From Clostridiaceae bacterium (GTDB taxonomy: Bacteria; Bacillota; Clostridia; Saccharofermentanales; Fastidiosipilaceae), in assembly GCA_012800515.1 (NCBI GenBank), contig JAAZJE010000051.1, positions 1-30,999 of the forward strand: a stretch of 30,999 bases of DNA, written 5' to 3'. Positions 1 to 8,670 of this stretch are shown in pieces. Under the pieces are notes generated by a model. It searched no databases. It saw only the letters and a program-made list of their open reading frames with translations, and was not told the origin of the DNA. How positions within the stretch are numbered: position 1 is the first letter of the stretch; every line of letters begins with the position of its first letter. A program made the translations under genes and the position numbers.

Positions 1-2289
1 GAAGCTATTCAAAATCAGACCCCGGATCCAATCTCGGATTCTACTTCGGATTTGAGTCCAGAGCCTATCTCCGATCCTCCTACAGATCCTACTTCGAATC
101 AGACTACGGATCCGCCCTCGGTTCCGGCCAAAGCGCAACATAAACGTGATTTCTACCGCCTCCTGCCGGATTTGGCCCTGCAGGTTTTTTTCTTTATCCA
201 CTCCCTGTATCTCCTCGTCGGCGGCTATAACGAAGCAGCGCTGGCTCCCAAGCCGTTGTCCGTGGCGATTTATTTGCCGGGTTTGCTCTTTTTCGCAGCT
301 TACCTGCTCTTCACTTTTCAATTATGCCACTACCTGAAGCCGGCGACGATCAAAGAAGTCTCCGTTTGGGCGTGGTTCCTCTACGCCCTTATTCTGGCCG
401 TGCACACACAAATGGCTTCAGTGGCACTGGGGCTGTTACTCATCTCGTTTGTGTTCTGCTTCTACAGGAAATATCGGCGTATTTACCATCTGATTCCTCC
501 AGCCGCCCTGTTCGCACGTATGTTGCATCTATTGCTGACTCCGCCGCCGGAAAAACTTCCGCAGATTTTCGCAAGTTTGCCTGCCAACCCTTGGCTGGAG
601 CCTGCTTCGAGACCGGCGCTGATCACTCTCTTTATCGTATTGGTACTTCTATTGTGCCTCTATGTCGCCAGCCGGATTCGCAATCGAGCCGCGAAGCCGG
701 AACAATCGGTTCCCTCTTCGAATCCCGTTGCGAGTCCCAATGCGGATCCAGTTGCGGATCAAACCGCGGATCGTGCTTCGGATCCCACTGCGAATAGTAT
801 TTTACCGGCAAAGCTGGGGCTGTCCGACCGCTATTATAACGCTGTGACCAATACGACGGCCTTCATAATTTTCGCAGTAGCCATTCTACTTAATATTGTC
901 TGGGGCGGCCTCTACCTGGTTGCGCGGGTACGCCTCTTCCATGCCTCCACATACGACATGGGTCTGTTCACTCAGATGTTCCACTATATGCGCCGCGAAT
1001 TCGCCCCGCTGACGACCCTGGAGCGTGACGGGCTGCTCTCGCACTTCCACGTCCATATCTCACCGATCTTCTACCTGCTCCTACCCCTCTTTGTTCTCTT
1101 CCCACACCCGGAAACTCTGAATATCGCTCAAATTATCGTCGTCTCCTCAGGCGTAATCCCGCTTGTGCTGCTGGCAAGAGAATGGCGCTTCTCGACTCGA
1201 GCTACAATTCTTTTCGCCGCCTTATATCTCGCCCAACCGGCGATGATTCTTTCCAACTTCTATGACATACATGAGAATATCTTCCTGGCGCCGCTTGTTC
1301 TGTGGCTGATCTATGCTGTTCGGCGCGGCGGTTTGATTCGTATCGCGCTCGCCACGCTTCTCCTGCTCATGGTCAAGGAAGATGCCGCACTCTATGTCAT
1401 TTCCATCGCTTTATGCCTCTTCATCGGAGCGAAAGACCGTGACCTGACCGTCATGCCCGCCCAGCGGGCTCGCATCACCGCCCTGCTGATGACCGGCAGC
1501 GCCCTGTTGACCTTTGTTCTCTCGATTTCTTATCTGAATAATGTCGGCACGGGTACGATGAGTTTCCATTACAATAATCTCCTGACCTATCCGCAACTCG
1601 GCCTGCCCGGCATTATTCTGACCGCCATCGAAAATCCGACTTTAATTCTGACAACCCTCTTCGTCACCCCGAAAATCGGCTACACGATTCTGACTCTGCT
1701 TGCCATGGGACTACTGCCTCTGTTGGTTCGCAAGCGCGCACTCTTTTTCCTCTGGTTGCCGTTTTTAGTCATGAACCTGGCGAGCAATCATATGTACCAG
1801 TTCTACATTACTTTCCAATACAACTACGGCTCGCACGCCCTCTTATTGGTCATAGGAATGCTGTCATACATCCGGCTTCGCCAAAGTAATATACAGTTCA
1901 AAAAGGTCGTCGCCAACGCGCTTCTGCTGGTCGCGCTGGTCGGGGCATTTACGCAAAGCGCCTTTTTCCTAAATGAGCGTTCCGGAACCATTCGCAGCAT
2001 GCTCAATCCGTCTCAGGCGAATCTTCTCCGCCACGAGACACTGGCACAGATTCCCCGCGATGACGTCATTGTTGTTGCGGATGCTTTTTTGACCGCTCAT
2101 CTTGCCGATATTCGCGAAGTTTATGATATGAAGTACTACAAAACGACGAAGAAACGTCCCGATCCGGACCTGTTGGTTTTACTCCGCTCGCGGCTCCAAC
2201 AATACAATAATTTATCTTATTTCCTGGATAAGGGCTATGTTGAGTCGGAACTGTCGAACAAGGAAATTGTAGTATTCAAAAAGCCCTAG
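1..2289 (+). CDS. DUF2079-type polytopic membrane protein, 5'-truncated by the window edge
   Basis: The reading frame is open from base 1, so the true start lies upstream. The TTG at 52 is only the first possible start codon inside the window and has no ribosome binding site. The visible part is about 760 residues with many hydrophobic segments. An N-terminal block has roughly five membrane spans, followed by a basic cytoplasmic-looking loop (RIRNRAAK) and a low-complexity linker at 721-792. A second membrane block begins near 850 and carries the DUF2079-like stretch YDMGLFTQMFHYMRR with a later HFHVHISPIFYLLLP segment. DUF2079 proteins are integral membrane proteins of unproven function that resemble GT-C glycosyltransferases. 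A role in envelope sugar transfer is therefore an inference, helped by the GT2/YfhO pair at 7619-11241. Two arrays of 12-bp (four-residue) repeats lie in this gene. Its stop overlaps the convergent uvrB stop by 4 nt (CTAG). I am confident of the coding region and moderately confident of the family. Confidence 0.8.
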   Translation, partial: EAIQNQTPDPISDSTSDLSPEPISDPPTDPTSNQTTDPPSVPAKAQHKRDFYRLLPDLALQVFFFIHSLYLLVGGYNEAALAPKPLSVAIYLPGLLFFAAYLLFTFQLCHYLKPATIKEVSVWAWFLYALILAVHTQMASVALGLLLISFVFCFYRKYRRIYHLIPPAALFARMLHLLLTPPPEKLPQIFASLPANPWLEPASRPALITLFIVLVLLLCLYVASRIRNRAAKPEQSVPSSNPVASPNADPVADQTADRASDPTANSILPAKLGLSDRYYNAVTNTTAFIIFAVAILLNIVWGGLYLVARVRLFHASTYDMGLFTQMFHYMRREFAPLTTLERDGLLSHFHVHISPIFYLLLPLFVLFPHPETLNIAQIIVVSSGVIPLVLLAREWRFSTRATILFAALYLAQPAMILSNFYDIHENIFLAPLVLWLIYAVRRGGLIRIALATLLLLMVKEDAALYVISIALCLFIGAKDRDLTVMPAQRARITALLMTGSALLTFVLSISYLNNVGTGTMSFHYNNLLTYPQLGLPGIILTAIENPTLILTTLFVTPKIGYTILTLLAMGLLPLLVRKRALFFLWLPFLVMNLASNHMYQFYITFQYNYGSHALLLVIGMLSYIRLRQSNIQFKKVVANALLLVALVGAFTQSAFFLNERSGTIRSMLNPSQANLLRHETLAQIPRDDVIVVADAFLTAHLADIREVYDMKYYKTTKKRPDPDLLVLLRSRLQQYNNLSYFLDKGYVESELSNKEIVVFKKP
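13..132 (+). repeat. In-frame 12-bp repeat array encoding tetrapeptides (array 1)
   Basis: Ten consecutive 12-bp units, most starting GAT or AAT and often ending TCG or ACG, encode NQTP, DPIS, DSTS, DLSP, EPIS, DPPT, DPTS, NQTT, DPPS and VPAK. The units are degenerate, so this is an ageing array. It may extend upstream of the window. It precedes the first membrane segment of the DUF2079-type protein. Confidence 0.75.
721..792 (+). repeat. In-frame 12-bp repeat array encoding tetrapeptides (array 2)
   Basis: Six 12-bp units encode NPVA, SPNA, DPVA, DQTA, DRAS and DPTA, and every unit ends in GCG or TCG. The array sits in a presumed cytoplasmic loop between two membrane blocks of the same protein as array 1. 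Because the period is a multiple of three, gain or loss of units would keep the reading frame. Confidence 0.8.
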
Positions 2290-4508
2290 CCCGACGCCAG
2301 GCCTTTGAGTTGGATCAGAATATCGCGGAAACGCGCCGCGTTTTCGAAGTCCCAGATCTTGGCCGCCGCGTCCATCTCGCGTTCGATTTTAGCCATTAGT
2401 TTACGCTGTGCGTCGGCATCCAGCTCGCTGAAGCGTTGCAGCATTTCGAACGGAGCCGGGCTGTCCGTGCCGGAAAATCCCGCCGCTTCCGTAGCTGCTT
2501 CCCGATCGGCATCCGTCTGATACGCGAATACAGCATCATCGACGACGGGCGCCGGCAGGCGTACCGGCGGCAGGCTGAGACGGGTGGGCAGACCGTCCTT
2601 ACGTCGCGAAGGAGTCGTCGGGCGGGCGGCGGACGGATCGATGCGGCGCCGCCTGGTCGGCTGTTTCCCGGAAGTACGCGCCGACTCGGCCTCGACCTCA
2701 TCCAGACTCTTTTCCAAAGTATCCAGAGTATCCCGAATCGCTTTTTTTATCGTGCGCGGCGTGATCCCGTGCGCGGCGTTGTATTCTTCCTGAATACGAC
2801 GGCGGCGATTCGTCTCGGCGATGGCGCGATACATCGACTCCGTGACTTCGTCGGCGTACATAATCACCCGTCCGTTGACGTTACGTGCGGCGCGGCCGAT
2901 AATTTGAATCAATGAAGTCTCCGAGCGCAGGAAGCCCTGCTTATCCGCGTCGAAAATCGTAATCAGCGAGACCTCCGGCAAATCCAGCCCCTCGCGCAAC
3001 AGGTTAATTCCCACCAGAACGTCGAACTCGCCCAGACGCAGATCGCGCAGAATCTCCAGGCGCAGATTATTGTCGATATCCGAATGCAGATAGCGCACGC
3101 GCAGCCCCGCCTCGGTCAGGTAGTCGGTAAAATCCTCGGCCATACGCTTCGTCAAAGTTAATACGAGCGCACGCTCCCCGCGCGCCACAACCTGCCTGAC
3201 CTCACTGAGCAGATCCTCGATTTGCCCCGCGATCGGACGGACGGCTATTTGCGGGTCGAGTAGGCCGGTCGGACGGATGACCTGTTCCACGGTACGGCGG
3301 CTGTGGGCGGCTTCATAGCGCGACGGTGTGGCGCTCACCGCCAACATCTGCCCGACGCGTTCCTCGAACTCGGGAAAAGTCAGCGGCCGGTTGTCCAGAG
3401 CGGAAGGCAGGCGGAAACCGTACTCAATCAGCGACTCCTTACGCGCCCGGTCACCGCGGCTCATGCCGCCGATCTGGGGAATCGTCACATGCGACTCGTC
3501 GACCATCAGCAGATAGTCGTCCGGGAAAAAGTCGAGTAGCGTATAGGGTGGTTGCCCGGCTTCGCGCCCGTCGATATGACGGGAGTAGTTTTCAATGCCT
3601 TTGACGAAGCCGGTCTCGCGTAACATCGTCAGGTCATAACGCGTGCGCTGTTCCAGACGATAAGCCTCCAGCAATTTATTCTGTTCGCGCAGTTTGATCA
3701 GTTCCGCATCCAGCTCCGCCTCGATATTGAGCGCCGCCTGTTCGAGAATCTTCATTGTGGTCGCATAATGACTGGCCGGGTAGAGCTGAATATAGGTCCG
3801 GGCGGCCAAAATCCTCCCGGAAGGATATTCGATTTCCTGCAGACTCTCGATCTCATCGCCGAAGAAGCTAATCCGAACGAACATATTGTCCGACTCGGGC
3901 GGAAAGATATCCAGCGTATCACCTCTTACCCGGAAGCAGCCACGCTTCATTTCATAGTCGTTGCGCTCGTACTGAATGCCAACCAGTTCGGCAATAATTT
4001 CGTCGCGATCCTTCCGCGCGCCCTGGCGCAGATTAAGCCGCAAAAACGCGTAGGTCTCGGGATTACCGATACCGTAAATGCAGGATACGCTCGCCACCAC
4101 GATGACGTCGCGCCGCGAGAGGAGCGAAGCCGTCGCGGAATGGCGCAATCGATCAATCTCATCATTAATCGCCGAGTCCTTCTCGATATACGTATCGGTC
4201 GCGGCGATATAGGCCTCCGGCTGGTAGTAGTCATAGTAGCTGACAAAATACTCCACCGCGTTATCCGGGAAAAAGGCCTTGAACTCGGCGCAAAGCTGGC
4301 CGGCCAGGGTTTTGTTCGGCGCAATCACGAGTGTCGGGCGCTGCAGTCGTTCGATGACATTAGCCATCGTAAAGGTCTTGCCGGAGCCGGTGACACCCAT
4401 CAGGGTCAGGCAGGGCTCGCCCGCCCGCAGTCCCTCGACCAGACTTTCAATTGCCTGCGGTTGATCGCCGGTCGGTTTGAATTCGGTTGTCAGCCGAAAT
4501 TTATTCAT
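2286..4508 (-). CDS. uvrB: UvrABC excinuclease subunit B
   Basis: UvrB is the damage-verifying DNA helicase-like subunit of nucleotide excision repair. It is loaded by UvrA and then recruits UvrC. I chose the ATG at 4508 because it gives the canonical start MNKFRLTTEFKPTGDQP and has GGAGG 12 nt upstream (4521-4525). The longer frame to 4613 has an arginine-rich, non-conserved N-terminus. The product is 740 residues. Walker A GVTGSGKT is at residues 38-45, and the YYDYYQPEAY beta-hairpin region is near 92-127. DESHVTIPQIGGM and QIIGRAARN helicase motifs follow, with a C-terminal UVR (UvrC-binding) motif at about 695-740. The linker before the UVR motif is about 95 residues, so the protein exceeds the usual length of about 660. 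The start codon overlaps the htpG stop by 8 nt, so it is probably co-transcribed and translationally coupled. uvrA and uvrC are not in the window. Confidence 0.97.
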   Translation of the reverse strand: MNKFRLTTEFKPTGDQPQAIESLVEGLRAGEPCLTLMGVTGSGKTFTMANVIERLQRPTLVIAPNKTLAGQLCAEFKAFFPDNAVEYFVSYYDYYQPEAYIAATDTYIEKDSAINDEIDRLRHSATASLLSRRDVIVVASVSCIYGIGNPETYAFLRLNLRQGARKDRDEIIAELVGIQYERNDYEMKRGCFRVRGDTLDIFPPESDNMFVRISFFGDEIESLQEIEYPSGRILAARTYIQLYPASHYATTMKILEQAALNIEAELDAELIKLREQNKLLEAYRLEQRTRYDLTMLRETGFVKGIENYSRHIDGREAGQPPYTLLDFFPDDYLLMVDESHVTIPQIGGMSRGDRARKESLIEYGFRLPSALDNRPLTFPEFEERVGQMLAVSATPSRYEAAHSRRTVEQVIRPTGLLDPQIAVRPIAGQIEDLLSEVRQVVARGERALVLTLTKRMAEDFTDYLTEAGLRVRYLHSDIDNNLRLEILRDLRLGEFDVLVGINLLREGLDLPEVSLITIFDADKQGFLRSETSLIQIIGRAARNVNGRVIMYADEVTESMYRAIAETNRRRRIQEEYNAAHGITPRTIKKAIRDTLDTLEKSLDEVEAESARTSGKQPTRRRRIDPSAARPTTPSRRKDGLPTRLSLPPVRLPAPVVDDAVFAYQTDADREAATEAAGFSGTDSPAPFEMLQRFSELDADAQRKLMAKIEREMDAAAKIWDFENAARFRDILIQLKGLASG

Positions 4509-6558
4509 CGGCGGACGGCACCTCCGCGTCCGTCTCGTCAGCCGAGTTGTCGGCATCGTCCGATTCGGCGCCGCCGTCTTCATCATCGGCCAGCGTCCCG
4601 GCCTCGGCCTCATCGGAGAGCGCCTCGGCCTCCGCCGCCAGCCGGTTCAATTCGGCCTGCTCATGCGCCGCCTGATCCCAGACCACATGACTGAGCAGAC
4701 GATTGGTTCGCTCCAAGAATGATTCCAGATCGTCGGCCAACAGAACGCCGCTGCCGAGTCGGGCCAGATCATAGACCTCCCCGGCCAGCATCTCCCGCTG
4801 CAACGCGCTCAGATCATCGTCGGCCAGCATGTCAATCAGGGCATTGTCGGTGTTCACGACCAGAACATATTCCTCCATATCCCTGCCGAAGCCGCCCAAG
4901 TCACCGCCCATTCTGGCGAAAGCCTTACTCATCTCGCGGGTGCGACGCATCTCTTCCGTTTCGGTCAGGAAGGCCGGTAGAGCCGCCGGGCCGAGCGACG
5001 CCGCCCGGAAGGTCAACTTGGTTCCCGTTGCGGCCTTTTCCAGCTCGGGGCGCACCGCCTCAAGTAGCTTCTTATTACCCTCACCGCCCTCCAGTTCGGA
5101 GTCAACCCGGGCAAAGCGCAACGGCGCCTTTTTGTATTCAAGCATCGAGATAAATGGCGTATCGATCTCGTCGTTGAAAACCACGACCTTGCGACCCTGC
5201 GCCTCGGCGCGACGCACATAAAGCACCTGTTTCTCGGCATCATCGGTGTAGCAGGCCTGTTCGCCCAAGTCCTCAAGGGTCAGAAACTCCTCCGCCGTGG
5301 TCGGGAATAAAATCGCCGGAGCCACCCGATCGAAAAACTTTTCATCTTTCAGTGAGCCGTATTTGACGAAGAAAGCCACGTCCGGCCACCACTTCTCGTA
5401 CTGCTCGCGCTCGTTCTTGGACAATTCGATCAATTTGTCGGCAACTTTGCGGACGATGTAATTCGACAGCTTCCGCACGTAGGCGTCGTTCTGCAAATAG
5501 CTGCGCGAGACGTTCAGCGGCAGGTCCGGGCAATCGATGCAACCGCGGAGCAGGAATAGATACTCCGGCACGACCTCTTTGATATCATCGGCAACGAAGA
5601 TCTGCTTATAGAACAGCTTCACATTGCCGGCCAGGCGCTCATAACGCATGTCGGTATTCGGGAAGTAGAAAATCCCCTTCAAACGGAACGGATAGTCCAT
5701 GTTCAAATGAATCCAGAACAGCGGCTCCACATAGTCGTTGAAAGCCTCGCGGTAGAATTTCCGATACTCTTCCTCGGTACATTCGTTTGGATCTTTCAGC
5801 CACAGAGGTTTGGAATTGTTGATCGGCTTCGGCGACGAGGCGTCGACTTCCGGCTCCGCCTCTTCCTCAGCTTCCTTCTTCTCGGCGGCCTCGGCCTTAA
5901 CGTCGACGAAATAAATCGGCGCGGCGGCAAAGGCACAGTAACGTCTGAGCGTCTGCCGCAGTTTCGGGGCGTCGAAAACACCCGCCGCTTCCTCGGACAG
6001 ATGCACGCTGATAACCGTGCCGCGCGTGTTGCGGACCGCCGGCTTGAAAAGATAACTCAGACCATCTTCGCTCTCCCAATGAGCGGGAACGGCCCCGGCC
6101 TGCCAAGACAGGCTGTCGATCTCGACTTTGTCGGCGACCATAAAGGCCGAATAAAAGCCCAGACCGAAGTGTCCGATGATTCCGTTGTCGCTACCGCCCT
6201 TCTTGTACTTTTCGGCGAAGTCCACGGCGCCGGAAAAAGCGATCTGGTTAATATATTTATCGATTTCGGCTTCTGTCATGCCGATGCCGTTATCTTCAAT
6301 CCGCAACAGCTTTTTGTCGGCGTCGAAAAGCACGGTGACGGAGAGTTCTGCGTCGTCCGCGGTTGCTTCACCCATTTCCGTCAGCTGACGATACTTTTCG
6401 ATGGCGTCCAAGCTGTTGGAGACCAGTTCGCGCAGAAAAATATCCCGGTCGGCGTAGAGCCATTTGCGGATGATCGGGAATATATTCTCGGTCGTTACGG
6501 AAATCTTTCCGCTGCGTTCTTCACTTATCTGTTCCTCATTGACACGTTCTTCACTCAT
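4501..6558 (-). CDS. htpG: Hsp90-family molecular chaperone HtpG
   Basis: HtpG is the cytosolic bacterial Hsp90, an ATP-driven dimeric chaperone. The product is 685 residues. ATP-lid motifs are in order: FLRELVSNSLDA near 41-52, DNGIGM near 89-94 and GHFGLGFYS near 129-137. The middle domain contains LPLNVSRSYLQ. The start at 6558 is supported by GGAGG 10 nt upstream, embedded in the last codons of the aminotransferase gene, which ends only 4 nt before htpG. The protein is longer than typical HtpG (about 610-640). It has an unusual N-terminal stretch rich in Glu/Ser, a charged linker at about 221-248 (KAEAAEKKEAEEEAEPEVD) recalling eukaryotic Hsp90, and a very acidic C-terminal tail of about 50 residues. 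It lies in the operon aminotransferase-htpG-uvrB. No CIRCE element was found upstream. Confidence 0.97.
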   Translation of the reverse strand: MSEERVNEEQISEERSGKISVTTENIFPIIRKWLYADRDIFLRELVSNSLDAIEKYRQLTEMGEATADDAELSVTVLFDADKKLLRIEDNGIGMTEAEIDKYINQIAFSGAVDFAEKYKKGGSDNGIIGHFGLGFYSAFMVADKVEIDSLSWQAGAVPAHWESEDGLSYLFKPAVRNTRGTVISVHLSEEAAGVFDAPKLRQTLRRYCAFAAAPIYFVDVKAEAAEKKEAEEEAEPEVDASSPKPINNSKPLWLKDPNECTEEEYRKFYREAFNDYVEPLFWIHLNMDYPFRLKGIFYFPNTDMRYERLAGNVKLFYKQIFVADDIKEVVPEYLFLLRGCIDCPDLPLNVSRSYLQNDAYVRKLSNYIVRKVADKLIELSKNEREQYEKWWPDVAFFVKYGSLKDEKFFDRVAPAILFPTTAEEFLTLEDLGEQACYTDDAEKQVLYVRRAEAQGRKVVVFNDEIDTPFISMLEYKKAPLRFARVDSELEGGEGNKKLLEAVRPELEKAATGTKLTFRAASLGPAALPAFLTETEEMRRTREMSKAFARMGGDLGGFGRDMEEYVLVVNTDNALIDMLADDDLSALQREMLAGEVYDLARLGSGVLLADDLESFLERTNRLLSHVVWDQAAHEQAELNRLAAEAEALSDEAEAGTLADDEDGGAESDDADNSADETDAEVPSADE
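4521..4525 (-). promoter_or_regulatory. Ribosome binding site deciding the uvrB start
   Basis: GGAGG on the minus strand lies inside the 3' end of htpG and 12 nt before the uvrB ATG at 4508. It supports that start over the longer open frame. Confidence 0.7.
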
Positions 6559-6562
6559 TTAC

Positions 6563-7492
6563 TCACATCCTCCAAAATTCTTTATTGGCAACAACATATT
6601 GATCGAGCTGCCGGTTATAGGCGGCCTGCAGGGCGTGGATCTGTTCGGGAATCGGCTCCGGCAACAAAACGGATTCGATCGCCCTGATCGGCAGCACGTC
6701 AATCGGCGATCCGGTGATAAAAGCACCGTCAACCAGTGGGATGCCGCGCGCCAAATCAACCACCTGTTCGACGGGCAGAGCCTCCGATACGAGACCGCCG
6801 AAGATTTGCTCGATTGAACCCAAGACATATTTGCGGGTGATGCCCCGCAGAACCCGTCCCTCCGGGGCGGAATAGATGCGCCCCTCCTTCAAAAAGAACA
6901 AATTGGCCCGGCTGCCTTCGGTAAGCCGACCGGAATTGTCGGCCAGCAGAAGTTCGAAATAATTGCCGTAAGGACCGGGCTGACCCAGCTTCGCACCGAC
7001 GGCCGCGACGTAGTCGGAGCGCAGAGTCTTGACCTGCGGATCTTCCCGCTCCCACTGTAAAAGCCCGACCGGAACACCTTTTTCGCGCTGCTCCGGAGTC
7101 GGATCATAGCGGTGACTCAAAAAGGCGCAGCACAGGTCGGCGGAGCAACTCAGGCGCAGATTACCGGACAGACCGGCGCCACCCGCCTTACCCGCGACTC
7201 CGACGGCTTCGGCGAAAAGCAGGCGCTCGGCAACAGTCGTCAGCTTTTTTGTCAGCTCAATAGCCGCTTCGCGATCGCGCGCTATGCCGGCGGAAACGAG
7301 GGATTTATTCATCCGCTCCAGATGTTCCCGCCAAAACAGCGGCACACCCGCACGCAGACGGATAACCTCATATACGACCGCACCCGACGTAGCAAAGTCA
7401 TCGGGGCAATGCCGCGGATCCGCAACCCGGATCAGTTCATCGTTATAAGCCAGCCATTCGCCGGCCAATCCTTCCAATAACGAAACGCTCAT
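6563..7492 (-). CDS. Class IV PLP-dependent aminotransferase (branched-chain aminotransferase or aminodeoxychorismate lyase type)
   Basis: This 309-residue protein has the fold-type IV pattern. A PLP-lysine candidate is K155 in DPQVKTLRSDYV. The stretch NYFELLLADNSGRLTEGS supplies the expected Glu (E192), and RVLRGITRKYVL is the phosphate-binding region. These motifs are shared by branched-chain amino acid aminotransferases, D-amino acid aminotransferases and 4-amino-4-deoxychorismate lyase (PabC), so the substrate cannot be fixed. Its position upstream of htpG and uvrB gives no metabolic hint. The folate gene at 14018-14695 is only weak support for PabC. The ATG start at 7492 has a GAGGAGA ribosome binding site just upstream. 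It is the first gene of the operon and reads from the divergent promoter region at 7493-7618. Confidence 0.85.
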   Translation of the reverse strand: MSVSLLEGLAGEWLAYNDELIRVADPRHCPDDFATSGAVVYEVIRLRAGVPLFWREHLERMNKSLVSAGIARDREAAIELTKKLTTVAERLLFAEAVGVAGKAGGAGLSGNLRLSCSADLCCAFLSHRYDPTPEQREKGVPVGLLQWEREDPQVKTLRSDYVAAVGAKLGQPGPYGNYFELLLADNSGRLTEGSRANLFFLKEGRIYSAPEGRVLRGITRKYVLGSIEQIFGGLVSEALPVEQVVDLARGIPLVDGAFITGSPIDVLPIRAIESVLLPEPIPEQIHALQAAYNRQLDQYVVANKEFWRM

Positions 7493-7539
7493 GTATTCTC
7501 CTCAACAAATATTCATTCTTTATCGAATGCACTCCGTCT

Positions 7540-7545
7540 ATTATA
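7540..7545 (-). promoter_or_regulatory. Predicted -10 box for the aminotransferase-htpG-uvrB operon
   Basis: A perfect TATAAT on the minus strand lies 48 nt upstream of the first start codon of the operon. No good -35 at 16-18 bp was found, so the call rests on the -10 and the context. Confidence 0.5.
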
Positions 7546-7578
7546 ACGCTTTGCTTTTATTCATGCGGAATCAATCTA

Positions 7579-7587
7579 TGTTATACT
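7579..7587 (+). promoter_or_regulatory. Predicted extended -10 promoter for the GT2-yfhO genes
   Basis: TGTTATACT, an extended -10 (TGn plus TATACT), lies 31 nt before the GT2 start. The -35 region is weak (ATTCAT at 17 bp), which is tolerated with an extended -10. It is arranged divergently from the minus-strand TATAAT at 7540-7545. Confidence 0.55.
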
Positions 7588-7618
7588 GCGGCATAACCGA
7601 ATTGGAGGTAATTAAACA

Positions 7619-8662
7619 ATGTCTCAAAATACCGCGGTACCGATTCTGCATATTGTCCTACCCTGCTACAACGAAGAAGAAGCCCTACCGCACAGTATCG
7701 ACCGTCTCCTTGCCCTGCTGAAGGAGTGGATCGCTTCGGAACTTGTGAGCGCTAAGAGTCGTATCGTTATGGTCAACGACGGTTCCCGCGACCGCACCTG
7801 GGAGATCATCCAATCGCTGTGGCTGAGCGAGCCCCTGTGTTCCGGGTTAGACCTCAGCCGCAACTCCGGACAACAAAATGCGATCCTGGCGGGGCTGTTT
7901 TCCTCGGCGCCGCTTGCCGACTGCATTGTTACGATCGATGCCGACCTGCAGGACGATCCCGGAGTCATAGCGGATATGGTGCGTGCCTTCCGCGGCGGCG
8001 CCGAGATCGTGTACGGCGTACGCTCAAAGCGTGAAACCGACACCAGCTTCAAACGCGGCACCGCCCACGCTTTCTACCGGGTGATGAAGTCTCTGGGCGC
8101 GGAAACAGTCGAGGATCACGCCGAATTCCGCCTGATGAGTCGCCGCGCCGTCAATGCTCTCGCCGAATTCAAGGAGGTCAATCTCTTTTTACGCGGCCTG
8201 ATCCCCATGTTGGGCTTCAAAACCGAGATTGTTTACTACGAGCGCACCCCCCGCCTGGCCGGCGAGTCGAAATACCCGTTCAAAAAAATGTTGGCTCTGG
8301 CCTGGAACGCGATTACCGGGCTCTCGATCCGTCCGATTCGCCTGATAACGGTATTGGGCTTCTCCATTTCCCTGGTCAGCCTGGGCGTCCTGATTTACAT
8401 ATTAATCCGCCATACTGCCGGCCACACGACGACCGGTTGGTCAAGTACCACTATTTCCGTCTGGTTCATCGGCGGTCTGATTCTCCTGGCTCTGGGAATA
8501 ATCGGCGAATATATCGGCAAAATCTACCTGGAAACCAAGGCCCGACCGCGTTATTTCGTCGAGACTATCCTCCCGCCGAACGCCTCGCTTGACGAACGGC
8601 GGGACTGGCAGACCCGGCGGGAACAGATCCCCTTTCCCGGATTTAAACCGGAAAGCAAATAG
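7619..8662 (+). CDS. Family 2 glycosyltransferase, CsbB/GtrB-like polyprenyl-phosphate sugar synthase
   Basis: This 347-residue enzyme carries an N-terminal GT-A domain and two C-terminal membrane spans (about 242-263 and 278-302), the layout of CsbB, GtrB and dolichol-phosphate mannose synthases. Visible motifs are LPCYNEEE (15-21), VNDGSRD (52-58), the metal-binding TIDADLQDDP (105-114, D107 and D109) and SRNSGQQNA. Members move a sugar from a nucleotide donor to undecaprenyl phosphate on the inner leaflet. The ATG at 7619 has GGAGG 10 nt upstream. The next gene, 8 nt downstream, is YfhO-like. In Bacillus, CsbB and YfhO work together to glycosylate lipoteichoic acid, so the same role is inferred here. 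The sugar is unknown. The last 35 residues are polar and not part of the family core. Confidence 0.92.
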   Translation: MSQNTAVPILHIVLPCYNEEEALPHSIDRLLALLKEWIASELVSAKSRIVMVNDGSRDRTWEIIQSLWLSEPLCSGLDLSRNSGQQNAILAGLFSSAPLADCIVTIDADLQDDPGVIADMVRAFRGGAEIVYGVRSKRETDTSFKRGTAHAFYRVMKSLGAETVEDHAEFRLMSRRAVNALAEFKEVNLFLRGLIPMLGFKTEIVYYERTPRLAGESKYPFKKMLALAWNAITGLSIRPIRLITVLGFSISLVSLGVLIYILIRHTAGHTTTGWSSTTISVWFIGGLILLALGIIGEYIGKIYLETKARPRYFVETILPPNASLDERRDWQTRREQIPFPGFKPESK

Positions 8663-8670
8663 CTCCGTAT

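Noticed and set aside
3768..4694. 308-residue plus-strand open frame over uvrB
   Set aside because: It is the antisense shadow of uvrB and htpG in GC-rich sequence and shows no protein family features.
5707..6687. 326-residue plus-strand open frame over htpG
   Set aside because: It is antisense to the conserved Hsp90 ATP-binding domain; its length is explained by codon bias on the other strand.
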